Under the pieces are notes generated by a model, which saw only the letters and a list, made by a program, of their open reading frames with translations, had not been told where the DNA came from and searched no databases. The translations under genes were made by a program, and so were the position numbers. Positions 41,606-51,244 of a DNA stretch of 64,000 bases are shown here, one piece after another (the first letter of the stretch is position 1; each line of letters opens with the position of its first letter). Origin of the DNA: UBA7672 sp965279085 (lineage in GTDB: Bacteria; Pseudomonadota; Alphaproteobacteria; Caulobacterales; Hyphomonadaceae); the NCBI GenBank assembly GCA_965279085.1, contig OZ257149.1, forward strand, positions 3,038,001 through 3,102,000, given 5' to 3'.

Positions 41606-43747
41606 TCAGCCTGGAGCCGCCTGCGGCGGCGTGACCGGGATGGCTGTCGCAGCGTCCGCGGGCGGCCGGTCTAGGATCAGCCGCTCGATGAAGAACTCCA
41701 TCATCCGGGTGGTGTCGACGCCGGTGTGGCCCTTGTCCGGCCCCACCTGCACCTCGAAGCTCTGCCCCGCCTGCTGCAGCGCCTTGATCAGCTGCAGGGT
41801 GTTCTTCGGGTGCACGTTGTCGTCCGAGGTGCCGTAGTAAAGCAGCAGGTCGCCTCTCAGCCTGTCGACATAGGTGAGCACCGCCGCCCGGTCATAGGCG
41901 TCTGCGTCGGTCTGCGGCAGGCCGAGATACCGCTCGGCATAGGTGGTGTCGTAGAGCCGGTAGTCCGTGACCGGCGAACTGGCCGACGCCGCCTGCACGG
42001 CGTCCGGGTGACGCATCAGCACCGTCGCTGCGACTGTGCCGCCATACGATGTGCCGTAGATGCCTACGCGGGTATGATCCACATACGGCCGGCTCCTCAA
42101 CGAGCGGATACCCGCCGCGATGTCGTCCATCTCCGCGACGCCGAGCTGCTTGTACGTCGCATCGAGGATCTTCCGCCCGCGCCCCGAATTCGTCCGCGCA
42201 TCCACTTTCAGGATCAGGAACCCGTACTCCGCCAGCTGACTGGCATTGGCGAAAGTCTCGGTGAGTCCGCCGGAGCCTGGCCCACCATAGACATACACCA
42301 GCATCGGATACTTCTTCTGCGGATCGAAGGTCGATGGGAATTGCAGCTGCCCGAACAGCGGTGTCTTCCCGTCCGCCGCCGTGAACGTGAACATCTCGGC
42401 GGTCTTCAGGCCCGCATCGTTGAACCGGCTCATGTCGGCCGAAGTCACATCGGCGATCAGCTTGCCATTGAGATCGCGCAACCGCGCAACCGCCGGCTTG
42501 TCATGCGTCTGCGCGACATCGACGAAGAACTTGCCGTCGGGCGCCACATCCACCCGGTGCGTGAATTCCGGATCGGTGAGGCGCTTGTCGCCGGATCCGT
42601 CGAGCTTCACGCGGTGCAGTTGCACCATCATGTGGTTGTCGCCAGAACGCGCGGTGTACCAGAGCCATCCGGTCTTCTCGTCCACCTTCACGATATCGAC
42701 CATGTCGAACGCGTTGCGCGTCAGGCGCGCCAGCTGTTTGCCGGTCAGGTCGTATAAATAGAGGTTGCGGAAGTCCGTCCGCTCTGACGTCCAGATGAAG
42801 CGTTTGCCATCATCGAGAAAGCGCGGCGCCTCGCCGTCCGCCCATGTGTCCGGCCGGCTCTCTCGCACCACGCTGCGGCACTTTCCAGTCGCGGGCAAAC
42901 AGGCGCCGAGGTCGTAGTGCTTCTGCAGGCGATCCGCTCGCCGAACAAGGATTTCCGATCCATCCTTCGTCCATTGAGCCTCCCAGATGTAGTGGCCGAC
43001 AACGTCGTTCGAGAACGGCGCCCCCTCGCGTACATCCATCGTTTTCGTTACGCCTGTCGCGGTGTCGTAGATCAGCAGGTCCGCCACCGGATTGTCCGTG
43101 CCCGGAGACGGATAGGCCTGCGTCAGCATCGTCGACAGCGTCTTCGTCTGGTCGAGTTGCAGGAAGTAGTCATCGACCTTCTTCTCGTCATAGCGCATCC
43201 ACGCCAGCTTCTTGCCGTCGGGCGACCACCACACCGGCGTCTGGATCCTGAACTCCTCGAGATAGACATACGATCCGACGCCGTTGCGGATGCGCGCCTC
43301 GCGTCCGCCGTCGGTTGTGATCTGCTTCTCCGCTCCCCCTCCGGTGGGAACGATCCAGATATTCCCGTCACGCGTGACAGCGCGCCACTGACCGTCCGGC
43401 GAAGCAATATCCGCCTCCTGCCCAAGGCCTCGCGCCAGGACCAGGCCGTTGTGATTGGGCGTGATTGCCGTCGGCTTCGGCGGCGGTGGTTCAGTGGCCG
43501 CCGCCGCCTTCGCCACAACGTCGAAGCGCCAGTACCCGTCGCCGAGCTTGTACGAGAATGATTTCGAGTCCGCCGTCCATTCGGCGTTGATCGCGCCGGA
43601 CTTCACGGCGCCCGGAATCTTCGGCGCGATCTCGCGATACTGCTCGTAGCCAGGCATCGTCCTGATGCGCGACTGGGCCAGCGCAGGCGCTGCAGCCAGC
43701 ACAAGCGCGCTAAGCGTAAATCCGATCCGGCCAATCCTCGACGTCAT
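41606..43747 (-). CDS. S9 family prolyl oligopeptidase, DPP-IV-like
   Basis: A 713-residue exported peptidase with a signal peptide (cleavage after ALA-Q near residue 24), a DPP-IV N-terminal beta-propeller (WRFDVV, GNIWIVPTGGG, FQTPVWWSPDGKKLAW-like segment) and a C-terminal alpha/beta hydrolase domain. The triad is Ser in GIYGTSYGG, Asp in YYGTSDDNVHP and His in GPDKGHTG. It removes X-Pro/Ala dipeptides from peptides in the periplasm. No peptide transporter is next to it. Confidence 0.94.
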   Translation of the reverse strand: MTSRIGRIGFTLSALVLAAAPALAQSRIRTMPGYEQYREIAPKIPGAVKSGAINAEWTADSKSFSYKLGDGYWRFDVVAKAAAATEPPPPKPTAITPNHNGLVLARGLGQEADIASPDGQWRAVTRDGNIWIVPTGGGAEKQITTDGGREARIRNGVGSYVYLEEFRIQTPVWWSPDGKKLAWMRYDEKKVDDYFLQLDQTKTLSTMLTQAYPSPGTDNPVADLLIYDTATGVTKTMDVREGAPFSNDVVGHYIWEAQWTKDGSEILVRRADRLQKHYDLGACLPATGKCRSVVRESRPDTWADGEAPRFLDDGKRFIWTSERTDFRNLYLYDLTGKQLARLTRNAFDMVDIVKVDEKTGWLWYTARSGDNHMMVQLHRVKLDGSGDKRLTDPEFTHRVDVAPDGKFFVDVAQTHDKPAVARLRDLNGKLIADVTSADMSRFNDAGLKTAEMFTFTAADGKTPLFGQLQFPSTFDPQKKYPMLVYVYGGPGSGGLTETFANASQLAEYGFLILKVDARTNSGRGRKILDATYKQLGVAEMDDIAAGIRSLRSRPYVDHTRVGIYGTSYGGTVAATVLMRHPDAVQAASASSPVTDYRLYDTTYAERYLGLPQTDADAYDRAAVLTYVDRLRGDLLLYYGTSDDNVHPKNTLQLIKALQQAGQSFEVQVGPDKGHTGVDTTRMMEFFIERLILDRPPADAATAIPVTPPQAAPG

Positions 43748-43883
43748 CGCCCGTGTCCCTGCAACCAGTCAGCTGACCCGGCGCTACTCTAGGGACCAAC
43801 GCCGCCCAAGGTCGAGGGGCGGGGACAGGGTGCGCCATCGCAACTGCTTGAGCAGAATCGCGCGCGGCCCTATCCCGGCTCGC

Positions 43884-45197
43884 ATGGACCCCGGACCAAC
43901 CCAGGACATATCGCGCCCCGAGCGGCGCGGCGCCTTCCTGCTCCTCTTCTTCTGCCTTCTGGCGGTCGGGGCGGGGAACACGATGCTTACGTCGGCGGTG
44001 CTCCCCCCGCTCACCCGCGAGCTTGGTCTGCCGGACTGGACGGCCGGCGCGATCTTCTCGCTGTCGGCCGCCATCTGGGTCGTCACAGCGCCCTACTGGG
44101 GCAACCGGTCGAACCTATGGGGCAGGCGCAAGGTCGCCGCCATAGGGATGTTCGGTTTCGCCGCGTCGATGTTCTTCTTCGCGCTCACCTCGATGGCGGC
44201 GCTGCTCGGCTGGATCGACAACTGGGTGCTGATCTTCGTGCTGCTGCTTGTCGCACGCACGCTGTTCGGCGTGTTCGGCTCTGCCACCAATCCCGCCGCC
44301 CAGGCCTATGTCGCCGATCGCACCAGCCGCGAAGAGCGGATGGACGAGATTGCGACCCTCACCTCGGGCTTTACGCTTGGCCAGATGGCGGGCCCTGCCG
44401 CCGCTGCTGCGCTCATCACCGCTGGCGCGTTGCTGTCACCGGCGGTTGGCTTGCTGGTGCCGGTCGTCGTGATCACCATCATCGCTACGATCATCGCGTT
44501 CCTTGTGCTGACCAAGCTTCCAGAGCACAGGGAGCCGCGTACTGACGCGGGCCTGGGGCGATCGGGCGCGAAGGGATTGTGGCGGCATCCGGCCATTTTC
44601 CCGTACCTGCTGTATGCGGTCGGCCTGTCGCTCGTGACGGGCGTGCTGAGCCAGACTTTTCCATACGCGATCATGGACCGCATGGGCGCGCCCGGCGCGC
44701 TCTCAGCGCAATACACTGGCCCCGCGATGACCATGGGCGCGATGGCGACGCTGATCTCGCAGCTTGTGCTGATCCCGCGCATGAAGCTGCCGATCCGCTC
44801 GCTGATGGTCTACGGCGCGATCATGCTGGCCATGGCCTCGCTGTTCATGGTGTGGGCGCAGGACTTCGCGCTGTTTGCCTTCGCCATGATACTCTTCGGT
44901 TTCGGTCAGGGCTTCGCGCGCCCGGGGTTTTCCGCCGGCGCCTCGCTCGCCGCCACGCACGAGCAGCAGGGCGACGTCGCCGGCCTCGTCACCGCCGCCA
45001 ACGGCATGGGCTTCGTGATCTCGCCCCTGTTCGGTCTCTGGATGTACGAAGCCGTCGATCCGGCATCGCCCTTCATCTTCTGCACGGTGCTGGTGGTGGC
45101 GATGGCGATCTACGCGTACTTCACCGCGCAGCGTGACGACATGGGGCGCTCCTCGGCAGTGGCTGACGCTGTCGCGAAGGACAAGCCTCCGGAGTAG
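43884..45197 (+). CDS. Major facilitator superfamily transporter
   Basis: A 437-residue MFS transporter with twelve hydrophobic segments. The loop-2 motif is present (GNRSNLWGRRKVAAIG, the G-x-x-x-D/R-x-G-R-R pattern) and the second half has AQYTGPAMTMGAMATL and LIPRMKLPIRSL. Substrate not predictable, though FGVFGSATNPAAQAYVADRTSREERM resembles drug/sugar efflux members. The start MDPGPTQ was chosen over a longer frame. Confidence 0.9.
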   Translation: MDPGPTQDISRPERRGAFLLLFFCLLAVGAGNTMLTSAVLPPLTRELGLPDWTAGAIFSLSAAIWVVTAPYWGNRSNLWGRRKVAAIGMFGFAASMFFFALTSMAALLGWIDNWVLIFVLLLVARTLFGVFGSATNPAAQAYVADRTSREERMDEIATLTSGFTLGQMAGPAAAAALITAGALLSPAVGLLVPVVVITIIATIIAFLVLTKLPEHREPRTDAGLGRSGAKGLWRHPAIFPYLLYAVGLSLVTGVLSQTFPYAIMDRMGAPGALSAQYTGPAMTMGAMATLISQLVLIPRMKLPIRSLMVYGAIMLAMASLFMVWAQDFALFAFAMILFGFGQGFARPGFSAGASLAATHEQQGDVAGLVTAANGMGFVISPLFGLWMYEAVDPASPFIFCTVLVVAMAIYAYFTAQRDDMGRSSAVADAVAKDKPPE

Positions 45198-45358
45198 CTG
45201 GCAGCACGCATAAACGACGCGCTGCAGCACGGCATTTCCTTGGACGCTCCCGGCGCCGCGCAGTATCCCTCACGAAACCGTGTGTTCGCCTGCTTCGGGC
45301 CGCGATTGCGCCTGAATGCGGGTCGAGCGTTCGGCACTGTCCAAAGGGGGACCAGCTC

Positions 45359-48328
45359 ATGACCCGCCATCTGACAATCCGACTCCTCGCCGCCGCCTCG
45401 GCGCTGATGATCGCGCACAGCTTCGCCGCCGTCGCCCAGCAGCAGCCACAACAGGCAAAGCTCACCAAGGAACAGACGAAGGAGCTTGAGCGCGCCGGCC
45501 CAAGCCTCACTGCCTACGTCGATGGCGTCCGCAACGAGCGATCGAAACGCGAACTCGGCATCTCCTCGCTTGAGGTCGATGTCGATGTGCGCGGCGACAT
45601 CGCCGAGACCACCGTCACGGTCGCGTTCGAGAACCCGACCAGCAGCATTCTCGAAGGCCAGTTCGTGCTGAACATGGCGCGCGGCGCGGCCGTCACCGGC
45701 TATGCGCTCGACATCAACGGCACGCTGATCGATGGCGTGCTGGAAACGAAGTACAAGGCGGCCGAAGCCTACCAGCGCCGCGTCAACGTCCGCATCGATC
45801 CGGGCCTCGCCGAGGTCGACTACAGTGACAAGTTCGAGACGCGCATCTATCCGATCCCCGCGCGCGGCTCGCGCACCATCCGCCTGCGCATGGTCAACCA
45901 GTTCGATCCGGACACCGGCTATACGCTGCCGCTTTCGATCGGCGACAAGATCAAGACCTTCAAGATGACCATTGATGGCGAGGCGCAGATTGTCGCCGTC
46001 CCGTCCGGCCTGCCGTCCTCCGGAAATGTCATCGAGGCTGAAGGCGTCACCCTGAAAGGCCCGCTCCGTCTGGCCGTCGCACCACGCGAGACGCCCATGC
46101 TGGTCAGCCAGCATCCCGGCGCCGAGCGCTTCTTCGACATCACAGCTCCGGTCTCGCGCACGACAGCCCCGCAGCGTGGGCCTCTGCACATCTTCTGGGA
46201 TCGCTCCGTCTCGCGCACCGATGACGAACTCGCGAAGGAAGCCGATCTGGCGCAGGCCTTCGCCGAACGTCGAGGCGCCCGCCGCGTTGCGGTCACCTTC
46301 TTCGATAGCGGCAAGGCCGAAACCATCGAGGTCAACACCGACCAACTGTCCCGCCGCCTCAACGACGTGCGCTATCGCGGCGGCACCAGCTACGCCACGC
46401 TCGATGGCGTCGTTGTCGCGAAGGATGCGGACTGTCTGATGTTCTCCGACGGGCGCGTCTCGATCGACGAGCGTACCGGCTTCCGCCTGCCTTGCGCCGT
46501 GCTGGCCGTATCCAGCGGGCCGGAAAGCGATGCTGCCTGGCTGTCGGATCTCGCAGACCGCACCGGCGGTGTCTTCACCACGCTGACCAAGACCAATTCC
46601 AGCGACGTCCTCACGCGCATCTCGAAGCCGGATGCCGCGATCCTGTCCGTCATGGATGCCAGCGGGAAGGCAATCGACTCCGTGCGCCTCGCGTCCGATC
46701 CGCGCAACTTCCATATCGTAGGCCCGCTGCCGTCGGATGGCGTGGTGCTGGTGCGTGTGGCGGGGGAGAGCGAGCCGCGCCGTTTCACCGCTTCGTCCAG
46801 CCGCACGCCGACTTTCGCCGGTCCCGGCGCGCTCTGGGCGCGCCAGCGTCTTGGCGTCGAAGCGACCGAAAAGAAGCCGGATGATCTCGCCGCCATGGCC
46901 CGCCGCTACAACGTCGCGACGCCGCAGGCATCGTTCGTCGTGCTCGAGCAGCCGCGCGATTATGTCGACAGCGATATCGTTCCTCCGTCCAACTACCCCA
47001 AGCAGCTGCAGGTCCAGTACGCCTCGCTGCGTGCATCTGCGGACGCCGCCGAATCCCGCACCCAGGAAATGCGCCTGACGCAGGTCGTGGCGATGTGGGA
47101 AGAGCAGAAGACGTGGTGGGCGAAGAAATTCGACGGCAAGGTTCCGGAATCCGAGAAGCGCGCGATGGCGGAAGACTCCCGCCAGATGGCGGCCTCGCCC
47201 CGTCCCGCCCCGTCCGCACCGCCGCCTGCCGCAATGGCTCGCGATGATGGCGCGCGCGACGTCGTTGTCATGACAGGCTCGCGGATCGCAGGCGCGACAT
47301 CGGAGTCCGCCGTGCCCGTCCAGGCGTTCGCCGAGGAGGATGGAGACATCCGCAACAACACGGCTCCCGCCGGCGGCGGCCGTGCTGGCAGCATCAAGGT
47401 CGCCGACTGGAATGCCGACCGTCCCTATCTCGATCGTCTCGACAAGGCCGGCGCCAACTTCGAAGCCGCCATCGACAAGGAGATGAAGGAGCAGGGCCTG
47501 ATCCCGCTCTTCTGGTTCGACGTCGCCGAATGGCACTGGCAGGCAGGCCGCAAGGAAGAAGCCCGCCGCGCCATCGAGGCCGCGCTCGACCTGCCGACGC
47601 GCGACAACCAGACGCTCGCCATCGTCGCCTCGCGCCTCCTGCGCTATGGCTCGCACGACCGCGCCATCTGGCTGCTCGAAAAGCTGGTTGAGCGTGAGAC
47701 GGATCGCCCGCAGCCGATGCGCACGCTCGGCCTCGCCCTGGTCGAGCGCGCCAAATACGCCAAGACCACCGACGCCGCGAAAGCCGATCTCGCCCGCGCG
47801 GTCGATCTGCTCGCCAAGGCCGCAACAACCGTCACCGATGTCGCCGCGCGTGGCATCGAGACGGTAACCTTGATGGAAGCCAACGCCGCGCTGGCCAAGC
47901 TCAAGGCGATGGGCGGTTCATCGAGCGCTCTCGATGAGCGTCTCGTCGCGCTGCTGACGGCCGATGTGCGTGTGGTGATGGAATGGAACACGCCGCGCAC
48001 GGACCTCGACTTATGGGTCACGGAGCCCAAGGGCGCGCGCGTGGGCTATTCCTCGCCGCTCTCGCCTTGGGGCGGAAAACTCTCCGGCGATGTGACCAAC
48101 GGTTATGGCCCGGAGGAATACGTCATCCGCAACGCCAACTCCGGAAAGTATGTCGTCCGCGCCAACACCTTCGCCTCCGACCGCGCCAACCCCAACGGTC
48201 CCTCGACTTTGACCGTCCGGCTGATCCGCAATTTCGGACGTCCGAACCAGAGCGAGGAACTGATGGATTTCGAGATGGCGTCCGAAGACCGCGGCGAAGT
48301 CGAAGTCGGCGAGTTCACGCTGGAATAG
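45359..48328 (+). CDS. VIT/VWA-domain exported protein with TPR and TonB-box-like segment
   Basis: A 989-residue exported protein with a signal peptide (cleaved near residue 27). Order: VIT domain (about 50-180: ELGISSLEVDVDVRGDIAETTVTVAFENP and QRRVNVRIDPGLAEVDYSDKFETRIYPIPARGSRTI pattern), VWA domain with MIDAS DRSVS (about 281), GGTSYATLD and FSDGRVS, then a segment near 634-660 that reads DVVVMTGSRIAG...SAVPVQAF like the N-terminal plug of TonB-dependent receptors, a helical TPR-like region (about 690-860) and a C-terminal DUF2135-type domain (MEWNTPRTDLDLWVTEPKG). Possibly a surface or periplasmic binding/adhesion protein. Confidence 0.85.
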   Translation: MTRHLTIRLLAAASALMIAHSFAAVAQQQPQQAKLTKEQTKELERAGPSLTAYVDGVRNERSKRELGISSLEVDVDVRGDIAETTVTVAFENPTSSILEGQFVLNMARGAAVTGYALDINGTLIDGVLETKYKAAEAYQRRVNVRIDPGLAEVDYSDKFETRIYPIPARGSRTIRLRMVNQFDPDTGYTLPLSIGDKIKTFKMTIDGEAQIVAVPSGLPSSGNVIEAEGVTLKGPLRLAVAPRETPMLVSQHPGAERFFDITAPVSRTTAPQRGPLHIFWDRSVSRTDDELAKEADLAQAFAERRGARRVAVTFFDSGKAETIEVNTDQLSRRLNDVRYRGGTSYATLDGVVVAKDADCLMFSDGRVSIDERTGFRLPCAVLAVSSGPESDAAWLSDLADRTGGVFTTLTKTNSSDVLTRISKPDAAILSVMDASGKAIDSVRLASDPRNFHIVGPLPSDGVVLVRVAGESEPRRFTASSSRTPTFAGPGALWARQRLGVEATEKKPDDLAAMARRYNVATPQASFVVLEQPRDYVDSDIVPPSNYPKQLQVQYASLRASADAAESRTQEMRLTQVVAMWEEQKTWWAKKFDGKVPESEKRAMAEDSRQMAASPRPAPSAPPPAAMARDDGARDVVVMTGSRIAGATSESAVPVQAFAEEDGDIRNNTAPAGGGRAGSIKVADWNADRPYLDRLDKAGANFEAAIDKEMKEQGLIPLFWFDVAEWHWQAGRKEEARRAIEAALDLPTRDNQTLAIVASRLLRYGSHDRAIWLLEKLVERETDRPQPMRTLGLALVERAKYAKTTDAAKADLARAVDLLAKAATTVTDVAARGIETVTLMEANAALAKLKAMGGSSSALDERLVALLTADVRVVMEWNTPRTDLDLWVTEPKGARVGYSSPLSPWGGKLSGDVTNGYGPEEYVIRNANSGKYVVRANTFASDRANPNGPSTLTVRLIRNFGRPNQSEELMDFEMASEDRGEVEVGEFTLE

Positions 48329-48340
48329 AGGAATAGAAGA

Positions 48341-48368
48341 CCGCGCCGGATCGCTCCGGCGCGGCTTC
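48341..48368. terminator. Hairpin terminator between the VIT gene and the small membrane gene
   Basis: CCGCGCCGGA pairs with TCCGGCGCGG around TCGC, a perfect 10-bp stem between converging stops. No clear T-run follows. Confidence 0.55.
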
Positions 48369-48394
48369 CACGCACTCAGAAATTTATCGACCGA

Positions 48395-48670
48395 TCAGCC
48401 CGGCGGCGGTTGGACCGGCGCCGGAGCAGGTTGCGGCGCGGGCGCGGGCTGAGGAATGTTGCGCGCTGCGTCGCGCGCACTGTCGCCGATATCGTCAGCG
48501 GCATCGCCGACGCTGTCAGCCATCCGCTCGATCGCGGTGTCTTCCGCGCTGCGATTGGTCTGCCCGTTGTAGAACATCCAGGCCAGAACGCCGACGCCGA
48601 CGATCAATGCGCCGACAGCAAAATATAGAAAACCGTTTCCACCGCTCGTGCGGCGTTCCTCGACAGCCAT
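48395..48670 (-). CDS. Small single-pass membrane protein, EcfG-controlled
   Basis: A 91-residue protein: a short basic start (MAVEERRTSGG), one membrane helix (about 14-34, FLYFAVGALIVGVGVLAWMFY), a helical acidic-repeat linker (ADSVGDAADDIGDSARDAARN) and a Pro/Ala-rich tail. GGGAG precedes the ATG. A perfect GGAAC-N16-CGTT promoter lies about 30 bases upstream, the same as for the three-gene membrane operon at 34-36 kb. Unknown function; probably a stress-induced membrane protein. Confidence 0.85.
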   Translation of the reverse strand: MAVEERRTSGGNGFLYFAVGALIVGVGVLAWMFYNGQTNRSAEDTAIERMADSVGDAADDIGDSARDAARNIPQPAPAPQPAPAPVQPPPG

Positions 48671-48698
48671 GCTGTTCTCCCATTAGTTGCGGGAGTCG

Positions 48699-48723
48699 AA
48701 CGCACTCAGGTTAAGGCGGTTCC
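48699..48723 (-). promoter_or_regulatory. EcfG (general stress response) promoter
   Basis: On the minus strand GGAAC (48723-48719), a 16-base spacer and CGTT (48702-48699). The match to the alphaproteobacterial general-stress consensus is exact, and the element points at the small membrane gene. Confidence 0.85.
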
Positions 48724-48753
48724 GGCGCCTGCCAGTGGAACCATGAAGGGAAC

Positions 48754-50082
48754 TCAGGCGCCTTGCGCGGCAACCAGCACGACATCCAGCATCGCGGTGG
48801 TCGGGAAGCCGTCGGCGACGAGGCCCTTGGCCTTCTGGAATTTCTGCAGCGCGCCGCGCGTGCCGCGGCCGATGATGCCGTCCACCGTGCCGGCATTGTA
48901 GTTGAGCTTGTTGAGCGCGGCCTGCAGATCCTTCGCCTGTTGCTGCGTCAGCATCACGATGTCGGTCGGCCATGGACGCGACAGGTCGGGCCGCCCGGCA
49001 AGGCGATCCGCCAGCAGGCCAACGGCCAGCGCATAGCTGTCGGCATTGTTGTAGCGCTTGATGACGCCGAAATTGTCGAACAGCAGGAAAGCCGGGCCAT
49101 ATGAGCCCGCCGGCAGGAACAGCTCGGCCAGCAGCGTGTCGGAGTTCGCGAACTCCGGCGCCGTTGAGGGCGTGAGGTTCATCGCCTTCCATGCGGCGAC
49201 CGTCAGCTTGCGCCCATCGCCCACCGAGTAGTCGAAGCCTTCCGGTATGTGCGTCTCGACGGCCCAGGGCTGTCCCTTCTTCCAACCGGAGTTGGTGAGA
49301 TAATTCGCCGCCGACGCCAGCGCGTCGCCCGTGTTGGCCCAGAGATCCTTGTGGCCGTCCCTGTCGAAGTCGCGACCGTGCTGGAGCAGGGTGGACGGCA
49401 TGAACTGCGTCTGGCCCAGCGCGCCGGCGTAGGACGCCTTGCGGAACTGGTCGCGCGTGGCCGAGCCGTTCTCGATCAGCTGCATGATGGCCAGCAGCTC
49501 GCCTTCGTTGAAATCCTTGCGGCGGCCGATGGCGGCCTGGCTGGCCAGCACGCGCGGCGCGTCGTCATTTCCGATGAAGGAGCCGTAGCTCGACTCCATG
49601 CCCCAGATCGCCGCCACGATCTCGCGTGGTGGCGCGTAGGATTCCTCGATGGCGTCGAAGATCGTGGAATTGGCCGCCATCTTCGACTGGCCGTTGGCGA
49701 TGCGCGTGGGAGAGACGGCGGTCTTCGCATAATCCCAAATCGGCTTCACGAACTCGGCCTGGTTGTCGAAGGATTGCGTCTGCACGGTTGGCTCGACGGG
49801 CACGAGGCCATCCAGCACCTGCTTGATGATGGCGTCGTTGCGCCCTGTCTGATCCGCCTTGGAGGCGAACTGCACGCGCCAGGCGTCGAACTGCTGGTCG
49901 CCCGAGCTGGCGAAGCCGAACGTGCCCCCGCCGGTCGATCCGCCGCCGGACGAGGGCGGGGCGGGCGAGTCGGGCGGAGAATTGGGTCCGGCCGTTCCGG
50001 GGGCTTTGGTCGTCTCGCACGCGGCCAGGGTCAGCCCCATGGCGATACCGGCGATGGCCCAGCGCATGGATCGGACAGACAT
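48754..50082 (-). CDS. mltB: Lytic murein transglycosylase B
   Basis: Cleaves peptidoglycan glycan strands to 1,6-anhydromuropeptides. The 442-residue lipoprotein (lipobox LAAC near residue 22) has a Gly/Ser/Pro linker, an SLT_2 domain with the catalytic Glu in IWGMESSYGSFIG, AGALGQTQFMPSTLLQHG and DLWANTGDALASAANYL, and a C-terminal peptidoglycan-binding domain 1 (LQAALNKLNYNAGTVDG...). Family order and length are typical. A good GGAGG lies before the ATG. Confidence 0.93.
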   Translation of the reverse strand: MSVRSMRWAIAGIAMGLTLAACETTKAPGTAGPNSPPDSPAPPSSGGGSTGGGTFGFASSGDQQFDAWRVQFASKADQTGRNDAIIKQVLDGLVPVEPTVQTQSFDNQAEFVKPIWDYAKTAVSPTRIANGQSKMAANSTIFDAIEESYAPPREIVAAIWGMESSYGSFIGNDDAPRVLASQAAIGRRKDFNEGELLAIMQLIENGSATRDQFRKASYAGALGQTQFMPSTLLQHGRDFDRDGHKDLWANTGDALASAANYLTNSGWKKGQPWAVETHIPEGFDYSVGDGRKLTVAAWKAMNLTPSTAPEFANSDTLLAELFLPAGSYGPAFLLFDNFGVIKRYNNADSYALAVGLLADRLAGRPDLSRPWPTDIVMLTQQQAKDLQAALNKLNYNAGTVDGIIGRGTRGALQKFQKAKGLVADGFPTTAMLDVVLVAAQGA

Positions 50083-50286
50083 CCTGACAGCCTCCGGCGA
50101 CCCTCTGGTCCCTTAACACGAAACCCTGCGGCAAACTGGCAGGACTTTCATGAATGGCGCCCGAACGTTAAGGCTAATTTACGTCTGCCGCCGGGCAAGG
50201 CCCGGGCTTGGTGTCGCCGGTTGACAGGTCATCGACCCTCCGTTAAGTGCCCCGCTCCCGCAGGTTCCAGACAGTCCGTTGGCCCC

Positions 50287-50412
50287 ATGAAAGTCCGCTC
50301 CTCGCTCAAATCGCTGAAGGGCCGTCACCGCGACTGCAAGGTCGTTCGCCGCAAGGGCCGGACCTACGTAATCAACAAGACCGATCCGCGCTTCAAGGCG
50401 AAGCAGGGCTAA
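50287..50412 (+). CDS. rpmJ: 50S ribosomal protein bL36, zinc-free (C-) type
   Basis: A 41-residue basic ribosomal protein, MKVRSSLKSLKGRHRDCKVVRRKGRTYVINKTD...KQG. The zinc-binding Cys/His set of the C+ form is not complete (only one Cys), so this is the zinc-independent type common in alphaproteobacteria. It stands outside the alpha operon, just before a TPR lipoprotein gene. Confidence 0.95.
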   Translation: MKVRSSLKSLKGRHRDCKVVRRKGRTYVINKTDPRFKAKQG

Positions 50413-50500
50413 GGTTCTCCCGTTCAATTAAAGCCGTTTGCCGCTGTTCCAGCGGTTGCAGATGCTTGCCCGCGTCACGGCAGCCTCGCATAGTGGGTTC

Positions 50501-51127
50501 ATGTTCCGTCTGTCTCTTCCCCTTGCCGCCGCGCTGGCCCTTGCCGCCTGCGACAAGTCCTTTGCGCCCGGCACGGCCGAGGAGGGCGAGGCCCCGAAGG
50601 AGCTCGCCCAGTCCGAGAAGGAAGTCGGCGACCCCCGCGAGCTGCTGGAAAATCTCAGCCAGGACCTGCTGGACAAGCTGAAGACAACCGAGACCGAGGA
50701 AGAAGCCGCTGTCCTCGAGGAAGAGGTGTGGGACGCCTGGCTCGTTTCGGGCAGCCCGACCGTCGACGTGCTGATGCAGCGCGGTCTCGAATACCAGCAG
50801 ATGGAAAACCTCGAAGCAGCACGCGACGCCTTCGATCGCGCCATCGCCATCAAGCCGGACTATGCCGAGGCATGGAACCGCCGCGCCGTGCTGTTCTTCA
50901 ACGAAGGCAAGTATGACGAGGCGATCGCAGACCTCGAAAGCGCGATCCAGAACGAGCCCCGTCACTTCGGCGCATGGATCGGCCTCGCAATGATCTTCGA
51001 GTCGATCGAACGCCCTGAAGCTGCGCTGAAAGCCTACGCGAAAGCGCTGGAAATCCACCCGCACGCGCAAGCTGCCGTGCAGGGCCAGAAGCGTCTGGAG
51101 CGCGCCGTTAACGGCCGTTCGCTCTAG
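50501..51127 (+). CDS. TPR-repeat lipoprotein
   Basis: A 208-residue lipoprotein (lipobox AAC near residue 17, after MFRLSLPLAAALALAAC) with at least three TPR units from about residue 85 (YQQMENLEAARDAFDRAIAIKPDYAEAWNRRAVLFFNEGKYDEAI pattern, then IQNEPRHFGAWIGLAMIF). The leading segment is a Glu-rich helical linker. It is a protein-protein interaction module probably at the inner or outer membrane; no partner is evident. Confidence 0.88.
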   Translation: MFRLSLPLAAALALAACDKSFAPGTAEEGEAPKELAQSEKEVGDPRELLENLSQDLLDKLKTTETEEEAAVLEEEVWDAWLVSGSPTVDVLMQRGLEYQQMENLEAARDAFDRAIAIKPDYAEAWNRRAVLFFNEGKYDEAIADLESAIQNEPRHFGAWIGLAMIFESIERPEAALKAYAKALEIHPHAQAAVQGQKRLERAVNGRSL

Positions 51128-51244
51128 GCTCACAATCTGCCCACAGCCTCATGCACAGGGAATCCCGCGCTGCGACGCCCGCGCCGTTGGTTGTGGTTTT
51201 CCGTCCGACTAAAGTGAGCCGGGAAGCTTCCTCGGAGATCACAC

